Origin: Halobaculum rubrum
GTDB lineage: Archaea > Halobacteriota > Halobacteria > Halobacteriales > Haloferacaceae
Direction: 5' to 3'
Length of the DNA: 64,000 nucleotides
Assembly: GCF_019880225.1 (NCBI RefSeq)
Contig: NZ_CP082284.1
Span: forward strand, 2,666,001-2,730,000
In this document: positions 25,364 to 34,161 of the stretch, piece by piece
How positions within the stretch are numbered: the first letter of the stretch is position 1
How the letters are laid out: every line of letters starts with the position of its first letter
The notes under the pieces: model-generated
Databases searched by the model: none
What the model was told of the DNA's origin: nothing
Seen by the model: only the letters and a program-made list of their open reading frames with translations
Program-made: the position numbers and the translations under genes

Positions 25364-25640
25364 ATGGCCCTTTCGTCGGCGACAACTCGGACCCGGCCGC
25401 CGACACGGAACCCGAGGTCGACCGCATACCCGTCGACAGCGGGACACTGTGGCTCGGCGACACCGACGACGACGTCGGGTTACTGCTCGACTGGTTCGTC
25501 GCCGAGGGGAGCCAGGCGTCGGAGGGCGATCGGATCGCCGAGTTCCAAGTCGAGAGGGTCGACGTGGACGTGCCTGCGCCCGCGACGGGGACGCTCGCGG
25601 GCGCGACCGAGGAGCCGGACGACTTGTTCGGGGGTGACCG
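25364..25640 (+). pseudogene. Decayed lipoyl-domain protein
   Basis: An acidic frame reads GPFVGDNSDPAADTEPEVDR, then VGLLLDWFVAEGSQASEGDR and EFQVERVDVDVPAPATGTLA. This matches a small haloarchaeal biotinyl/lipoyl-domain protein. Three defects suggest decay. No ATG, GTG or TTG start exists in this frame downstream of the divergent ferredoxin gene. The lipoyl-lysine position (E-K-V in the family pattern) reads Arg in QVERVDVDV. The C-terminal end of the domain is lost before the NMN adenylyltransferase stop region. An ATG at 25364 is in a different frame, so a frameshift near there is possible. Confidence 0.5.
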
Positions 25641-25655
25641 GTCGGCACGAACCGA

Positions 25656-26279
25656 TCACTCCTCGTACAGCGTTCCGACGCGGTCGACGCCATCGATTTC
25701 GTCCAGCACGGCGACGACGGCGGACGGCACCGACGACCGCCACTCGGCCCCTTCGCGGTCGGCGGACCGACCGGCCTCGCCCCCGGGTCCCGGCGGCTCG
25801 CGATCCACCGCCCCGGCCTCCGCGGCCATCGCCTCGCGGATCCCGGTCCCGCTCACCGTCCGCTCGGCCTCGATCGTGGTCACCGCCCGACCGTGTTCGC
25901 GGAGCCGGTCGGCCTTCACCTCGTGCCAGGGCTCGAGTACCCGCAGGAGGTGCAGCGCGTCCGCCGGCGCGTAGTGTTCCCACAGCTCCGGACGGTTGAT
26001 CGGGAACGGGAGCACACGGACGGGAACACCCGGATCCGCGGCCGACAGCGCCGCCGTGATCATTCGGTGGCGCTCGTGATAGCGGAAGGGGTTGTTCCGC
26101 GGGTCGTCGCGATCGGGGTCGGCGGTCTCGGCGGCGACGTGCCCGGGGTCGGCGTTCGTGATCCCGACGATCAGCTCGTCGCACTCGCCGGCGGCCCACT
26201 CGCAGTACGCGAGGTGACCGTCGTGAAACGGCTGAAACCGGCCGTGAACGTGGCCGACTACGGTGTCACGGTCGGTCAC
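25656..26279 (-). CDS. Nicotinamide-nucleotide adenylyltransferase-like enzyme
   Basis: Joins NMN and ATP to make NAD. The 207-residue protein has the nucleotidyltransferase N-terminus VVGHVHGRFQPFHDGHL with the HxGH motif at 19-22 and the C-terminal VSGTGIREAM (ISTTxxR-type) motif. About 40 extra residues at the C-terminus include an acidic insert (GPGGEAGRSADREGAEW). The GTG at 26279 overlaps the stop of the SelD-like gene (GTGA), so translation is coupled. It is the last gene of a four-gene operon with acyl-CoA dehydrogenase, PGAM and SelD-like protein. Substrate specificity for NMN is inferred from the archaeal family. Confidence 0.85.
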   Translation of the reverse strand: MTDRDTVVGHVHGRFQPFHDGHLAYCEWAAGECDELIVGITNADPGHVAAETADPDRDDPRNNPFRYHERHRMITAALSAADPGVPVRVLPFPINRPELWEHYAPADALHLLRVLEPWHEVKADRLREHGRAVTTIEAERTVSGTGIREAMAAEAGAVDREPPGPGGEAGRSADREGAEWRSSVPSAVVAVLDEIDGVDRVGTLYEE

Positions 26280-27703
26280 CTCGAACCACCGGCCGGCGGC
26301 CACCGCGCCGCGGCCTCCACGAGCCGTGCGGACTCGCCGTCGGTCGCGTCGACGATCGGTGCGTCGCCACGGTCCAGTCGCCCGACTCGAACCGGATCGG
26401 CGCCCGAAACGTCGCGGAGCAGATCGGCCACCCGCCCGAGCGCGCTCGGGGTCGCGACAGCCGCGAACGGTCCGTTCGTCTCGACGGTCGCGTCGGGGAT
26501 CGTCCACCCGTCGGCGGCCGCCTCCGCGACGGCGTCGTACACCGGGAGTCGTTCGAGTCGGAGCGATCGACCCTCGCGAGCGGCGAGCCGGCCGATCCCC
26601 GCGATCCCCTCCCCCGACACGTCTGTAACGCGGGCGACGTGACGGGCCGGGTCGAACGACTCGCCCGGCTTCGGACGACACGCCGCCAGCGCCTCGGCAA
26701 CGGGGCGAGTGTCGCGAACGAGTCGGTCGCGCCCCAACTCGCGGAGTCCACGGTCACCGTCGAGCGTGCCGAGAGCGAACGCCGCCAGTCCGCCGAGCGG
26801 CCGCGTCACGAGCACCGCACAGTCGTCCGGGAGCGGCGGTTCCTGGGGTTCGACGCATCCGGCGGCGGTGACGCTCGCGCCGAGGAGCCATCCGTCCCCG
26901 CCGTGCGTCAGCACCGATGCCCGCAACACCGTCGCATCGGCGGGAAGCCCCGCGCGATACCAGTCGGTCACCTGTGGCGCCGGTGGGTCGACACCCGCGG
27001 GCGTAGCGATGACGGGCCGAACGACGCGGTCTGCAGTCGCGCCCGCCGCGGTCACGTCGTTGCAGGCGTTCAGCGCGGCGACCCGTGCCTGTTCGGGCGG
27101 TTCGAGGCCTGGAAACGCGTGGACGGCGTCGACGTTGGCTGCGAGGACGCCGTCGGTCGACTGACCCGCCGTCCGTTCGGTCGAGTCGCCGGCGTCGGTC
27201 GGTCGGAGGTGTTCCAGCCAGAGGAGCCCGCCCCGCAGTCCGGGGATCTGCACTGCGTGGCCCTTTCCGATGGTCACCGCCGGCCCGTCGAGGCCGGCGT
27301 ACGCTGTCGCGAGGGCGTCGCCGAACCGCTCGGGGTCCGCGAAGTCGTCGCCGACGAACGCGCACGCGAGCGTCACCACTGGCCCGCTGTCTCCGTCGCC
27401 GTCGAACGGGACCGCCGGCCGGTCCTCGCCGAGCGCGACAACGTCGACCGTCCGCTCGACCGCGTCGGAGCCGGTCGCATCCTCGAGGATCGCCGCGTCG
27501 GTGGCGGGACCCAGTCGGACGCTCGTCCCGTCGAGTGCGTCGCGGACGCGATCGCGAGCGGGGAACACCACCCTGTCGAGCGGCGTCTTCCCGGCGCAGC
27601 CGCACCGCCGCGCGTCGGCTCCGGCGCCGGGTGCGACGGCGGGCCCCCCTGTCGACCGATCGCTGTCGCAGCCGCCGTCGGCGACGACGCGCTCGTGACT
27701 CAC
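26276..27703 (-). CDS. SelD-like (selenophosphate synthetase / AIR synthase fold) protein
   Basis: A 475-residue protein resembling selenide, water dikinase. CGCAGKTPLDR near residue 35 keeps the CxxK spacing of the catalytic Cys/Lys pair. Further matches are ATDAAIL, ALNACNDVTAAGATADRVVR, TRPLGGLAAFALG and ARVTDVSGEGIAGIGRLA. The family motif DPQTSGG is replaced by a diverged VETNGPF, so substrate or activity may differ. The GTG at 27703 overlaps the PGAM stop, and its own stop overlaps the next start. No selenocysteine or selenouridine genes are in the window. Haloarchaeal SelD without selenocysteine machinery has been linked to selenium-dependent molybdenum hydroxylases; that link is established elsewhere, not seen here. 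Confidence 0.65.
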   Translation of the reverse strand: MSHERVVADGGCDSDRSTGGPAVAPGAGADARRCGCAGKTPLDRVVFPARDRVRDALDGTSVRLGPATDAAILEDATGSDAVERTVDVVALGEDRPAVPFDGDGDSGPVVTLACAFVGDDFADPERFGDALATAYAGLDGPAVTIGKGHAVQIPGLRGGLLWLEHLRPTDAGDSTERTAGQSTDGVLAANVDAVHAFPGLEPPEQARVAALNACNDVTAAGATADRVVRPVIATPAGVDPPAPQVTDWYRAGLPADATVLRASVLTHGGDGWLLGASVTAAGCVEPQEPPLPDDCAVLVTRPLGGLAAFALGTLDGDRGLRELGRDRLVRDTRPVAEALAACRPKPGESFDPARHVARVTDVSGEGIAGIGRLAAREGRSLRLERLPVYDAVAEAAADGWTIPDATVETNGPFAAVATPSALGRVADLLRDVSGADPVRVGRLDRGDAPIVDATDGESARLVEAAARWPPAGGSR

Positions 27704-28995
27704 TCCTCGCGCGGCCACAGGGGCCTCACCTCGCTCGTCGGGTAGTCGCGGACCGCGGGGGTCCGACGCAGTCCGTCGAGCATGACCCGGTCGGCCACCG
27801 CGCGAGCAGTCTTCAGCAGCTCCCGGCCCCGAACGTCGCCGAACCCGCCGCGTGCGGCCGGCCGTTCGCCGACCGCGTCGACGTCGTCGGTGCGGACGGG
27901 CTCGGCGACCATCGTGACCGGCACCGGCTCGCCCGAGTGCACCACGTCCTCCGTGCTCGGGGTCGTGTGGTCCGCGGTAACTAGTGTAACTAGCTCGGGG
28001 TCCTCCAACGCGCGCTCGACCACCGGCGCGAGCGACGCGTCGATCGCCGCCAGCTCGTCGCGCTTCTCCGCGGGACCGGCCGCGTGTGACACCTCGTCGG
28101 GCTCCGGGTAGTGGACGTGCACGAACTCGTGATCCGCGAGCGTCTCGAGCGCCCGATCCGCCCGGGCGTCGTACCCGTCCGGCGGCTCGACGTGCGTCAT
28201 CCCGAGGGTACGCGCGAGTCCGGTCAACACTGGCTTGGGCGTCACACTCGCCGCGTCCAGCCCGTGTCGGTTGCCGAACGACTGGACCCGCGTCGGGGTC
28301 GCGGCCCACTTCGAGAGCACCACGTCGGCCGGCCCCGGATCGTCCGCCAGCGCCGACCGGGTCGACCGCGTGTACCTCCGGAGCGCGTCCGCAGTTCGAC
28401 GGGCTGCCGCCCGATCGGTCGCGTCGTGGGTCGGCTCGCTCGCGACGACCGGCAGCCCGGACTCGAACGGATCCACGTCCGTGACCGCCGCCGACACCAC
28501 CGTGTCCGCAGTAATCGTCACCCTCCCCCGGTTCTTCCACGTGTATTCGAACTCGACGGAACAGCCGTCGACGACCGGGACGTCGACCTCGGCGACGCCG
28601 GGGCGCTCGGCGAGCGCGGGGAACTCGACGGCGTCGCTCGCGAGGTGCCGGTTCGCGACGCGGGTCCCGGTCTCGGGATCGAGCGACGCGAACGACGCCG
28701 AGCAGACCACGCTTCCCGCCGGCGGCTCGTGGCCGAACCCCCGCGCCTCGAGCACGCCCCGCCCCGGAACCTCATCGGGGTCGTAGCCGAACAGGCGGGT
28801 GTGCGCGAGATCGCTCGACAGCGGGACGCCCGGGTCGGCGACGTGCATCGTGCCGTTGATCCCCGCGGTCGCGAGTCGATCCAGGTTCGGGGTCTCGGCC
28901 GCCTCCAGCGGCGTCCGACCGTCCAACTCCGGCGCCGGTCGGTCGGCCGCGCCGTCGAGCAGCAACAGGAGGATCGAGCGGTCCGTCCCGCGCAT
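27700..28995 (-). CDS. apgM: Archaeal cofactor-independent phosphoglycerate mutase
   Basis: Interconverts 3- and 2-phosphoglycerate in glycolysis/gluconeogenesis. The 431-residue protein belongs to the alkaline phosphatase superfamily archaeal PGAM: RSILLLLLDGAADRPAPELD (metal Asp), TPNLDRLATAGINGTMH, VPLSSDLAHTRLFGYDP (nucleophile Ser region), and C-terminal EPDEVSHAAGP and LVTADHTTPSTEDVVHSG. Its ATG shares one base with the stop of the acyl-CoA dehydrogenase gene (TGATG), and its stop overlaps the SelD-like start. The context with SelD-like and NMN adenylyltransferase genes is not one of shared chemistry, so the operon may simply group housekeeping genes. Confidence 0.87.
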   Translation of the reverse strand: MRGTDRSILLLLLDGAADRPAPELDGRTPLEAAETPNLDRLATAGINGTMHVADPGVPLSSDLAHTRLFGYDPDEVPGRGVLEARGFGHEPPAGSVVCSASFASLDPETGTRVANRHLASDAVEFPALAERPGVAEVDVPVVDGCSVEFEYTWKNRGRVTITADTVVSAAVTDVDPFESGLPVVASEPTHDATDRAAARRTADALRRYTRSTRSALADDPGPADVVLSKWAATPTRVQSFGNRHGLDAASVTPKPVLTGLARTLGMTHVEPPDGYDARADRALETLADHEFVHVHYPEPDEVSHAAGPAEKRDELAAIDASLAPVVERALEDPELVTLVTADHTTPSTEDVVHSGEPVPVTMVAEPVRTDDVDAVGERPAARGGFGDVRGRELLKTARAVADRVMLDGLRRTPAVRDYPTSEVRPLWPREE

Positions 28996-30263
28996 CAGTC
29001 CAGTCCGAGCGTCTTCGCGATGGTGCGTTTCTGCACCTCGGTCGTCCCCGCGGGGATGCGGAGGTTCCGGGCGACCCGGAACACGCGCTCGACGCCGCCG
29101 GCGCGCATCAGCCCGTAGCCGCCCAGCACCTGTATCGCGCGGTCGGCCCAGTCGAACAGCCGGTCCTCGGGGTAGTACTTCAGCATCGAGAGCTTCCGGC
29201 GCGCGGTCGCCGGCTGGCTGAGGTCGTGGAGGTTCGCCTCCGCGTCGTACGCGCCAAGCAGGGAGGTTCCCATCTCGCGGACGGCGTGGATCTCGGTCGC
29301 GGTCTCGACGATCGGCCACTGTACCGCCTGGTTGCTGCCGATGGGTTCGCCGAACGACTCCCGGTCCTTCGCGTAGGTGAGCATCCGATCGAGGAGGTAC
29401 CGCCCCATCCCGGCACACATTCCGGCCCGGCCGGCCCGCCGCCAGTTCACCCACGACAGCGCCAGCGGGAGGCCGTCGCCGACCTCGCCGACCAACTGGT
29501 CGCCGTCGATCCGGCAGTCGCGGAGGTGCACGTCGGAGGTTATGCCGTCCATCATGATGTTCAGGTTCGGCTCGCCGACTTCGAACCCCGGGTTGTCGGT
29601 GTCGACGAGGAACATCCCCATCGTCTCGTGGGCCGGCCCCTCGGCGCCGTCGACCTTCGCGAGGATCTGTGCCGTGTCCGCGAACGGGCCGTTCGTGATG
29701 TAGCGCTTGTCGCCGTCGAGGACCCAGCCGTCGCCGTCGCGCTCGGCGGTCGTCGAGATGGCCGTCACGTCCGAGCCGGCGCCCGGCTCGGTGATGCCGA
29801 TGCAGGCCGTCTTTCGCCCCTCGACGAGCGGTCGGAGCCACTCCTCGCGCTGGTCCTCGTCGAGGTGCACCAGGGCGGGCGAGGGGCCCTCGGTCCACGC
29901 CATCATCGCGCGGGCGACGCTCGACCCGTGACCCGTTCCGTAGCGGAACACCGCCTCCTGCACGTAGAAGTGCTCGCGGTTCGAGAGGCCGCCACCGCCG
30001 ACCTCCTCCGGTAGATGGAGCGCGTACAGCCCCTCGTCGGCGCTTCGCTTCCGGATCTCCTCTTGCATCGCCCGCGTCTCGGGCTTCATGAGGCCGTCCT
30101 CGTCGAGGTAGTCCAGCGGCCCGCCGACGTGCTCGGCGTGTTCCTCCTCGTACGGGAGGACCTCCTCCTCGATGAACTCGATCACTCGGTCGACGACCGG
30201 CTGCACGTCGTCGGGAACGGTGAACTCGCCGGCGAGCGCGTCGTCCTCGGGAAACGTCGTCAT
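28995..30263 (-). CDS. Acyl-CoA dehydrogenase
   Basis: A 422-residue FAD enzyme oxidising acyl-CoA to enoyl-CoA. Family motifs seen are CIGITEPGAGSDVTAISTTA (FAD/substrate binding), KRYITNGPFADTAQILAKVD, and GGYGLMRAGGVERVFRVARNLRI with the Gly-Gly-x-Gly near the C-terminus. The position usually held by the catalytic Glu (IYEGT in short-chain enzymes) reads IPAGTTEVQ, so the base may lie elsewhere, as in isovaleryl/long-chain types. First gene of the four-gene operon. The neighbouring liv operon imports branched-chain amino acids, whose breakdown needs such enzymes; a link is possible but unproven. Confidence 0.88.
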   Translation of the reverse strand: MTTFPEDDALAGEFTVPDDVQPVVDRVIEFIEEEVLPYEEEHAEHVGGPLDYLDEDGLMKPETRAMQEEIRKRSADEGLYALHLPEEVGGGGLSNREHFYVQEAVFRYGTGHGSSVARAMMAWTEGPSPALVHLDEDQREEWLRPLVEGRKTACIGITEPGAGSDVTAISTTAERDGDGWVLDGDKRYITNGPFADTAQILAKVDGAEGPAHETMGMFLVDTDNPGFEVGEPNLNIMMDGITSDVHLRDCRIDGDQLVGEVGDGLPLALSWVNWRRAGRAGMCAGMGRYLLDRMLTYAKDRESFGEPIGSNQAVQWPIVETATEIHAVREMGTSLLGAYDAEANLHDLSQPATARRKLSMLKYYPEDRLFDWADRAIQVLGGYGLMRAGGVERVFRVARNLRIPAGTTEVQKRTIAKTLGLD

Positions 30264-30450
30264 ACGCTACCGATTCACGGACCGACGAATAAGTGTTGGC
30301 TCGACTGGAACCGTTCGCCGGTTCATCGTCCGACAGGCGGCTTTCTCCGCGTCCGATACATCGCGAGCTGCTCCGATGATATCTGCAGAGGAATCGAAGA
30401 TCGAGGAGTCGGCCTGTCAAATACGGGGGGAACGTACGAACCGCGCCGGA

Positions 30451-31644
30451 TCACTCCAGCGCGAGGATCCGCTGATCGTCGTCACCGACGGCCGCGAAGA
30501 CGGCACCGTCCGCGACACTCACGCCCGAGACGGATCCGCCATCGTGCGTGTACTGCCACCGCCGCGGGTCGATCCGCGCTCCGCCGACGCCGGTCCCGCC
30601 ATCGAGTTTGTACGCGAGGATACTGTCCTCCCCGCCGATGTACAGCGTGTCACCGGCGGCCGCGGGAACGCTGCTCGCGGCGTCGCCGAACGTCCAGCGT
30701 TCGCGTCCGTCATCGGTACTCAGCGTCGTGAGGCCACCGCCGTCGGCACCATGGACCCCACCCGCGGCACGAACGAGTAGCCCCTGTGCGACCGGTCCCT
30801 CCTCCGCGTGCCAGCTCACACGGCCGGCGTGAGCGGCGGTTCGTAGTTTCAGGACTCCCCCGCCGAAGGTCGCGACGTACAGCGAGTTGCCCCGTTCGGC
30901 CGTCATCGCGGTGACGCCGCCGGGGACTTTCGTGCGCCAGAGTCCCCGGCCGTCGTACACCATAAACACCTCCCCACCACTCGTCCCTGCGGTTACACCG
31001 GCAACGTTCGGAGCGACGAGCCGGGAGATCTCCCCGTACACGGATTTCGTCCACTGGACCGTCCCCGGCGGATCGGAACCCCCTCCCTCGAGTGCCACGT
31101 CGAGGAGTGTTCCTTCGATGGTCCCGACGTAGAGTTGGTTCCAGTCGTACCCCGCTACCGGCGGTGCCGAGACCCGACTGTCCGTTTCCACGCGCCATCG
31201 AACCTCGCCCGATCCCGCATCGAGCGCGACGAGACCCGATTCCGTTCCCACGTATGCAACCCCGTCGTGAACGGCCGGCGGCTGGTACTGGACGGCCGTG
31301 TCTTCCGGCTCCTCGTCCCGGAACCGCCACAGCGACTCGCCGCTGGCCGCATCGAACGCCTCGATACCGTACCACGTCGACTGGAGGACGGTTCCGCCGG
31401 CAACGATGGGTTGGCCGATGGGCGTTCCCTTGAGCGAGGCAGTAAAGCGCTCACCGGGCGCTGACCGTGGGACGGCGGCCGAGGGAACGTATCCCGACCG
31501 CATGCGATCCGCGCCGAACATCGGCCAGTCCGTGTTCGAGTCCGTCCCCGGCTTCACCGAGGATCCGGCGGTGCTCACGCACCCTGTGAGGGCGCCGACG
31601 GTTCCGCCGGCAACTCCGGCGAGTACCGCGCGTCTGGAGGGCAT
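30451..31644 (-). CDS. PQQ-like beta-propeller lipoprotein
   Basis: A 397-residue exported protein. The ATG at 31644 gives MPSRRAVLAGVAGGTVGALT followed by GC, a Tat signal with lipobox; the GTG at 31653 adds only three residues. The mature part contains repeated blades with the PQQ/WD-like W motif (GESLWRFRDEEPED, GEVRWRVETDSRVS, GRVSWHAEEGPV, GRERWTFGDAASS). These build an eight-bladed type propeller like that in BamB and quinoprotein dehydrogenases. No catalytic calcium or PQQ ligands were recognised, so a scaffold or binding role is more likely than enzymatic activity. A solitary gene. Confidence 0.82.
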   Translation of the reverse strand: MPSRRAVLAGVAGGTVGALTGCVSTAGSSVKPGTDSNTDWPMFGADRMRSGYVPSAAVPRSAPGERFTASLKGTPIGQPIVAGGTVLQSTWYGIEAFDAASGESLWRFRDEEPEDTAVQYQPPAVHDGVAYVGTESGLVALDAGSGEVRWRVETDSRVSAPPVAGYDWNQLYVGTIEGTLLDVALEGGGSDPPGTVQWTKSVYGEISRLVAPNVAGVTAGTSGGEVFMVYDGRGLWRTKVPGGVTAMTAERGNSLYVATFGGGVLKLRTAAHAGRVSWHAEEGPVAQGLLVRAAGGVHGADGGGLTTLSTDDGRERWTFGDAASSVPAAAGDTLYIGGEDSILAYKLDGGTGVGGARIDPRRWQYTHDGGSVSGVSVADGAVFAAVGDDDQRILALE

Positions 31645-31768
31645 CGTTCCCACGTCCGTACGTGGAACAAGATCTCTTCTGCACCGTACTCCGGTCGGCG
31701 TCCACGGCAGACAGTAGAACGCGTTGCCCCCCGATCGTCACTCCGGAAGGTTCGACGGGGCCGACGAA

Positions 31769-32797
31769 TCAGCGACCGGTCCACTCCAGCACGGTCGCCG
31801 CCCAGGTGTAGCCGGTGCCGGCCGCGAGACAGAGGACCACGTCGCCGTCGGCGACGCGGCCGCGGTCGAGCCCCTCCGCGAGCGCGAGCGCCTGATCCGC
31901 GCTCTGGACGTGACCGTAGTCGTCGAGGTAGTACTGCTCGGCGTCGTCGACCCCGAGTTCGCCGCACAGGTACTCGTGGAACGACCGCTTCATGTGGGTG
32001 AGCGCGAGGAAGTCCACGTCGTCGCGCTCGTATCCCGAGTCGGCGAGCGCCTCGTCGGCGACCGAGAGGAACGCCGGCGCGGACACGTCCGCGAGTCGTT
32101 CCTTCATGTCCTCCGGGTCCGGGACCGTCAGCGTGTGCTCGCCCGCCTCGATCGTCTCGCGGCTCGGCGGGATCGCCGATCCGCCCGCGGGCATCACTAC
32201 GTCCCGCGAGAAACTGCCGTCGGTCGTCGCCGCCGACTCGCGGACGACCGCGCGGGTTCGATCGTCTGCCGGGTCGGCCTCCAGCACCGTCGCGGCCGCG
32301 CCCGAGCCGAAGTTGAACATGAAGCTCGCGTCCTCGTTGCCGTAGTCGACGAGGTCCTCCTCGCGGCTCGCGGTGACCAACAGCGCGCGGTCGACGTCGC
32401 CGACGCGGAGTTGGGCGGCCGTGTGGCGGATCGCGATCGGCGCGCCCGCACACAGGGCGTACGACTCGTGGGCGTAGGCGTCGTCGGCGCCGATGCGCTC
32501 GGCCACGTCGGCGGCGGCCGACCAGACGACGTGGTCCTTGTACTCGCTGCCGTGGTACAGGAGGAGGTCGAGGTCGGCGGCGTCGACGCCGGCATCAGCC
32601 AGCGCCTCGCGTCCGGCCGCGACGCACATGTCCGAGACGTGGTCGTCGTCGGGCGGGCAGACGCGCTTCTCGCGCATGCCCATCTTCTCGACGACGACCT
32701 CCTCGGGGATCTCACTGATCTCGGCGATCTCCTCGCCGGTGAGCACCTCGTCGGGGACGTACGTTCCGAGACCGGTGAGGGCGACGGTCCTACTCAC
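31769..32797 (-). CDS. KAS III-like thiolase-fold enzyme
   Basis: A 342-residue member of the 3-oxoacyl-ACP synthase III family. The catalytic Cys116 is in ESYALCAGAPIA and His268 in FLALTHMKRSFHEYL. The third residue of the Cys-His-Asn triad is replaced by His296 (LDDYGHVQSADQA), where the family has NYGNTS. This suggests a changed reaction, perhaps acyltransfer or beta-ketoacyl formation with another partner. The start overlaps the livM stop by 8 bp, making it the last gene of the liv operon. Archaea lack the standard ACP-dependent fatty acid pathway, so the acyl carrier is probably CoA. A HMG-CoA synthase-like role is less likely by sequence. Confidence 0.8.
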   Translation of the reverse strand: MSRTVALTGLGTYVPDEVLTGEEIAEISEIPEEVVVEKMGMREKRVCPPDDDHVSDMCVAAGREALADAGVDAADLDLLLYHGSEYKDHVVWSAAADVAERIGADDAYAHESYALCAGAPIAIRHTAAQLRVGDVDRALLVTASREEDLVDYGNEDASFMFNFGSGAAATVLEADPADDRTRAVVRESAATTDGSFSRDVVMPAGGSAIPPSRETIEAGEHTLTVPDPEDMKERLADVSAPAFLSVADEALADSGYERDDVDFLALTHMKRSFHEYLCGELGVDDAEQYYLDDYGHVQSADQALALAEGLDRGRVADGDVVLCLAAGTGYTWAATVLEWTGR

Positions 32798-33995
32798 CGA
32801 GCCACCTCCGAACCCGCCGCGGGACGGCCGTCGCCAGCGTTCCGCCCATCCGGTCGCGGACGGTACCGAGGAGCCCGTTCGGAACGTACAGCACGAACAG
32901 CACGAACAGCAGGCCGACGTACAGCGCGGCGTGCCCGTTCAGGAACGTCTCGATTGCCTCCGCGACCGTGAGCCCGTTGTACAGTTCGGTCGTGAGCGTC
33001 GCGTCGCCGACGTTCGCGCGGAGGTACGGCAGCAGTCCGCCGCCGCCGCCCTCCTTCGAGAGGAACTCCCGGACGCCCGCGTTGAACAGCTCGCCGTACA
33101 GCGGCCCGGCGAGCGTGCCGAAGCCGCCGATGATCGACACCAGGAGCGCGTCGCCGGCGACGAGGAAGTAGAAGCCGTTCTCGGGCGTCACGGAGCGTCG
33201 GAAGCCGACGAACAGCGCGCCAGCTATCCCGGCGAAGAAGCCGGAGGCGACGAACGCCCCGAGCTTGTACGCGTAGGTGTTGTAGCCGATCGCTCGGGCC
33301 CGCTCCTCGTTCTCGCGGATCGCGATCAGCGTCCGTCCGAACGGCGAGTGGACGAGCCGCTGCATCGCGAGATAACAGACGAGCACGACCGCGCCGACCG
33401 CGTAGAAGGACACCTCGGTCGGCGAGAGGTTGATGAAGCCGAACAGCCCCTCGATCGAGTCGCCGGTCAGTTGCCCGATGGCGACGTTCCACCCGTCGAC
33501 GCCCGGGACACCGATCCGGAACCCCTCCAGCGTCCCCGTCACCGCAACGCCGTCGCGGGGCGCCGAGGAGACGAAGTCCCAGTTGCGGACGAACACGTAC
33601 AGCACCTGCGAGAAGCCGAGCGTGATCATCGCGAAGTAGACGCCCGACAGCCGGAACGACACGCTTCCGATGGCCAGCGCCAGCACCGCGGCGGCGACCC
33701 CCGCGAACACGAGCAGCAGCATGAACGGCGTCTCCGGGCCGAGGAGGGGCAGTTTCCCGTTTGCCGCGAGCGCGACGACGTACGCGCCGGTCCCGTAGAA
33801 CGCCGCGTGGCCAAAGGAGAGGTAGCCCGTGTAGCCGCTGATGAAGTCGAACGACATCGCGAACAGTCCGAAGAACAGTACGACGACGAGCGTCTCGATC
33901 CGCGGCAACAGCGCCACGGCCTCCGTCGACAGGCCGGAGTTCACGAGCAGCGCGTACACGCCGGGGTACAGCGCGAACGCGAGCACCACGACCAA
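32790..33995 (-). CDS. livM: Branched-chain amino acid ABC permease LivM
   Basis: Membrane subunit with about nine helices. The EAA-like region is IRENEERARAIGYNTYAYKL with GAFVASGFFAGIAGALFVGF, diagnostic of LivM. The start is uncertain. TTG at 33995 is the first canonical codon, but it lies just before the first helix. The same frame continues upstream with an acidic stretch ending YRQYAEDHLVHL that looks coding, reaching an ATT at 34166 which overlaps the livH stop (ATTAG). No ATG or GTG exists between. The protein may therefore be 57 residues longer with a rare start. Works with LivH, LivF, LivG and the binding protein. Confidence 0.88.
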   Translation of the reverse strand: MVVVLAFALYPGVYALLVNSGLSTEAVALLPRIETLVVVLFFGLFAMSFDFISGYTGYLSFGHAAFYGTGAYVVALAANGKLPLLGPETPFMLLLVFAGVAAAVLALAIGSVSFRLSGVYFAMITLGFSQVLYVFVRNWDFVSSAPRDGVAVTGTLEGFRIGVPGVDGWNVAIGQLTGDSIEGLFGFINLSPTEVSFYAVGAVVLVCYLAMQRLVHSPFGRTLIAIRENEERARAIGYNTYAYKLGAFVASGFFAGIAGALFVGFRRSVTPENGFYFLVAGDALLVSIIGGFGTLAGPLYGELFNAGVREFLSKEGGGGGLLPYLRANVGDATLTTELYNGLTVAEAIETFLNGHAALYVGLLFVLFVLYVPNGLLGTVRDRMGGTLATAVPRRVRRWLGE

Positions 33996-34161
33996 GTGAA
34001 CGAGGTGGTCCTCGGCGTACTGCCGGTACCAGACGGTCCCGGTGTCGCCGCCGTACCGCTCGAACGCGGTCGCGGCGTCGCCGCCGACGCTTTCTCCGCC
34101 TTCACTGTCGCCGGCGTTCGTCTCGGCCGCGGCTCCGTCGACCGAGCCGTCGTCGGGAGGG

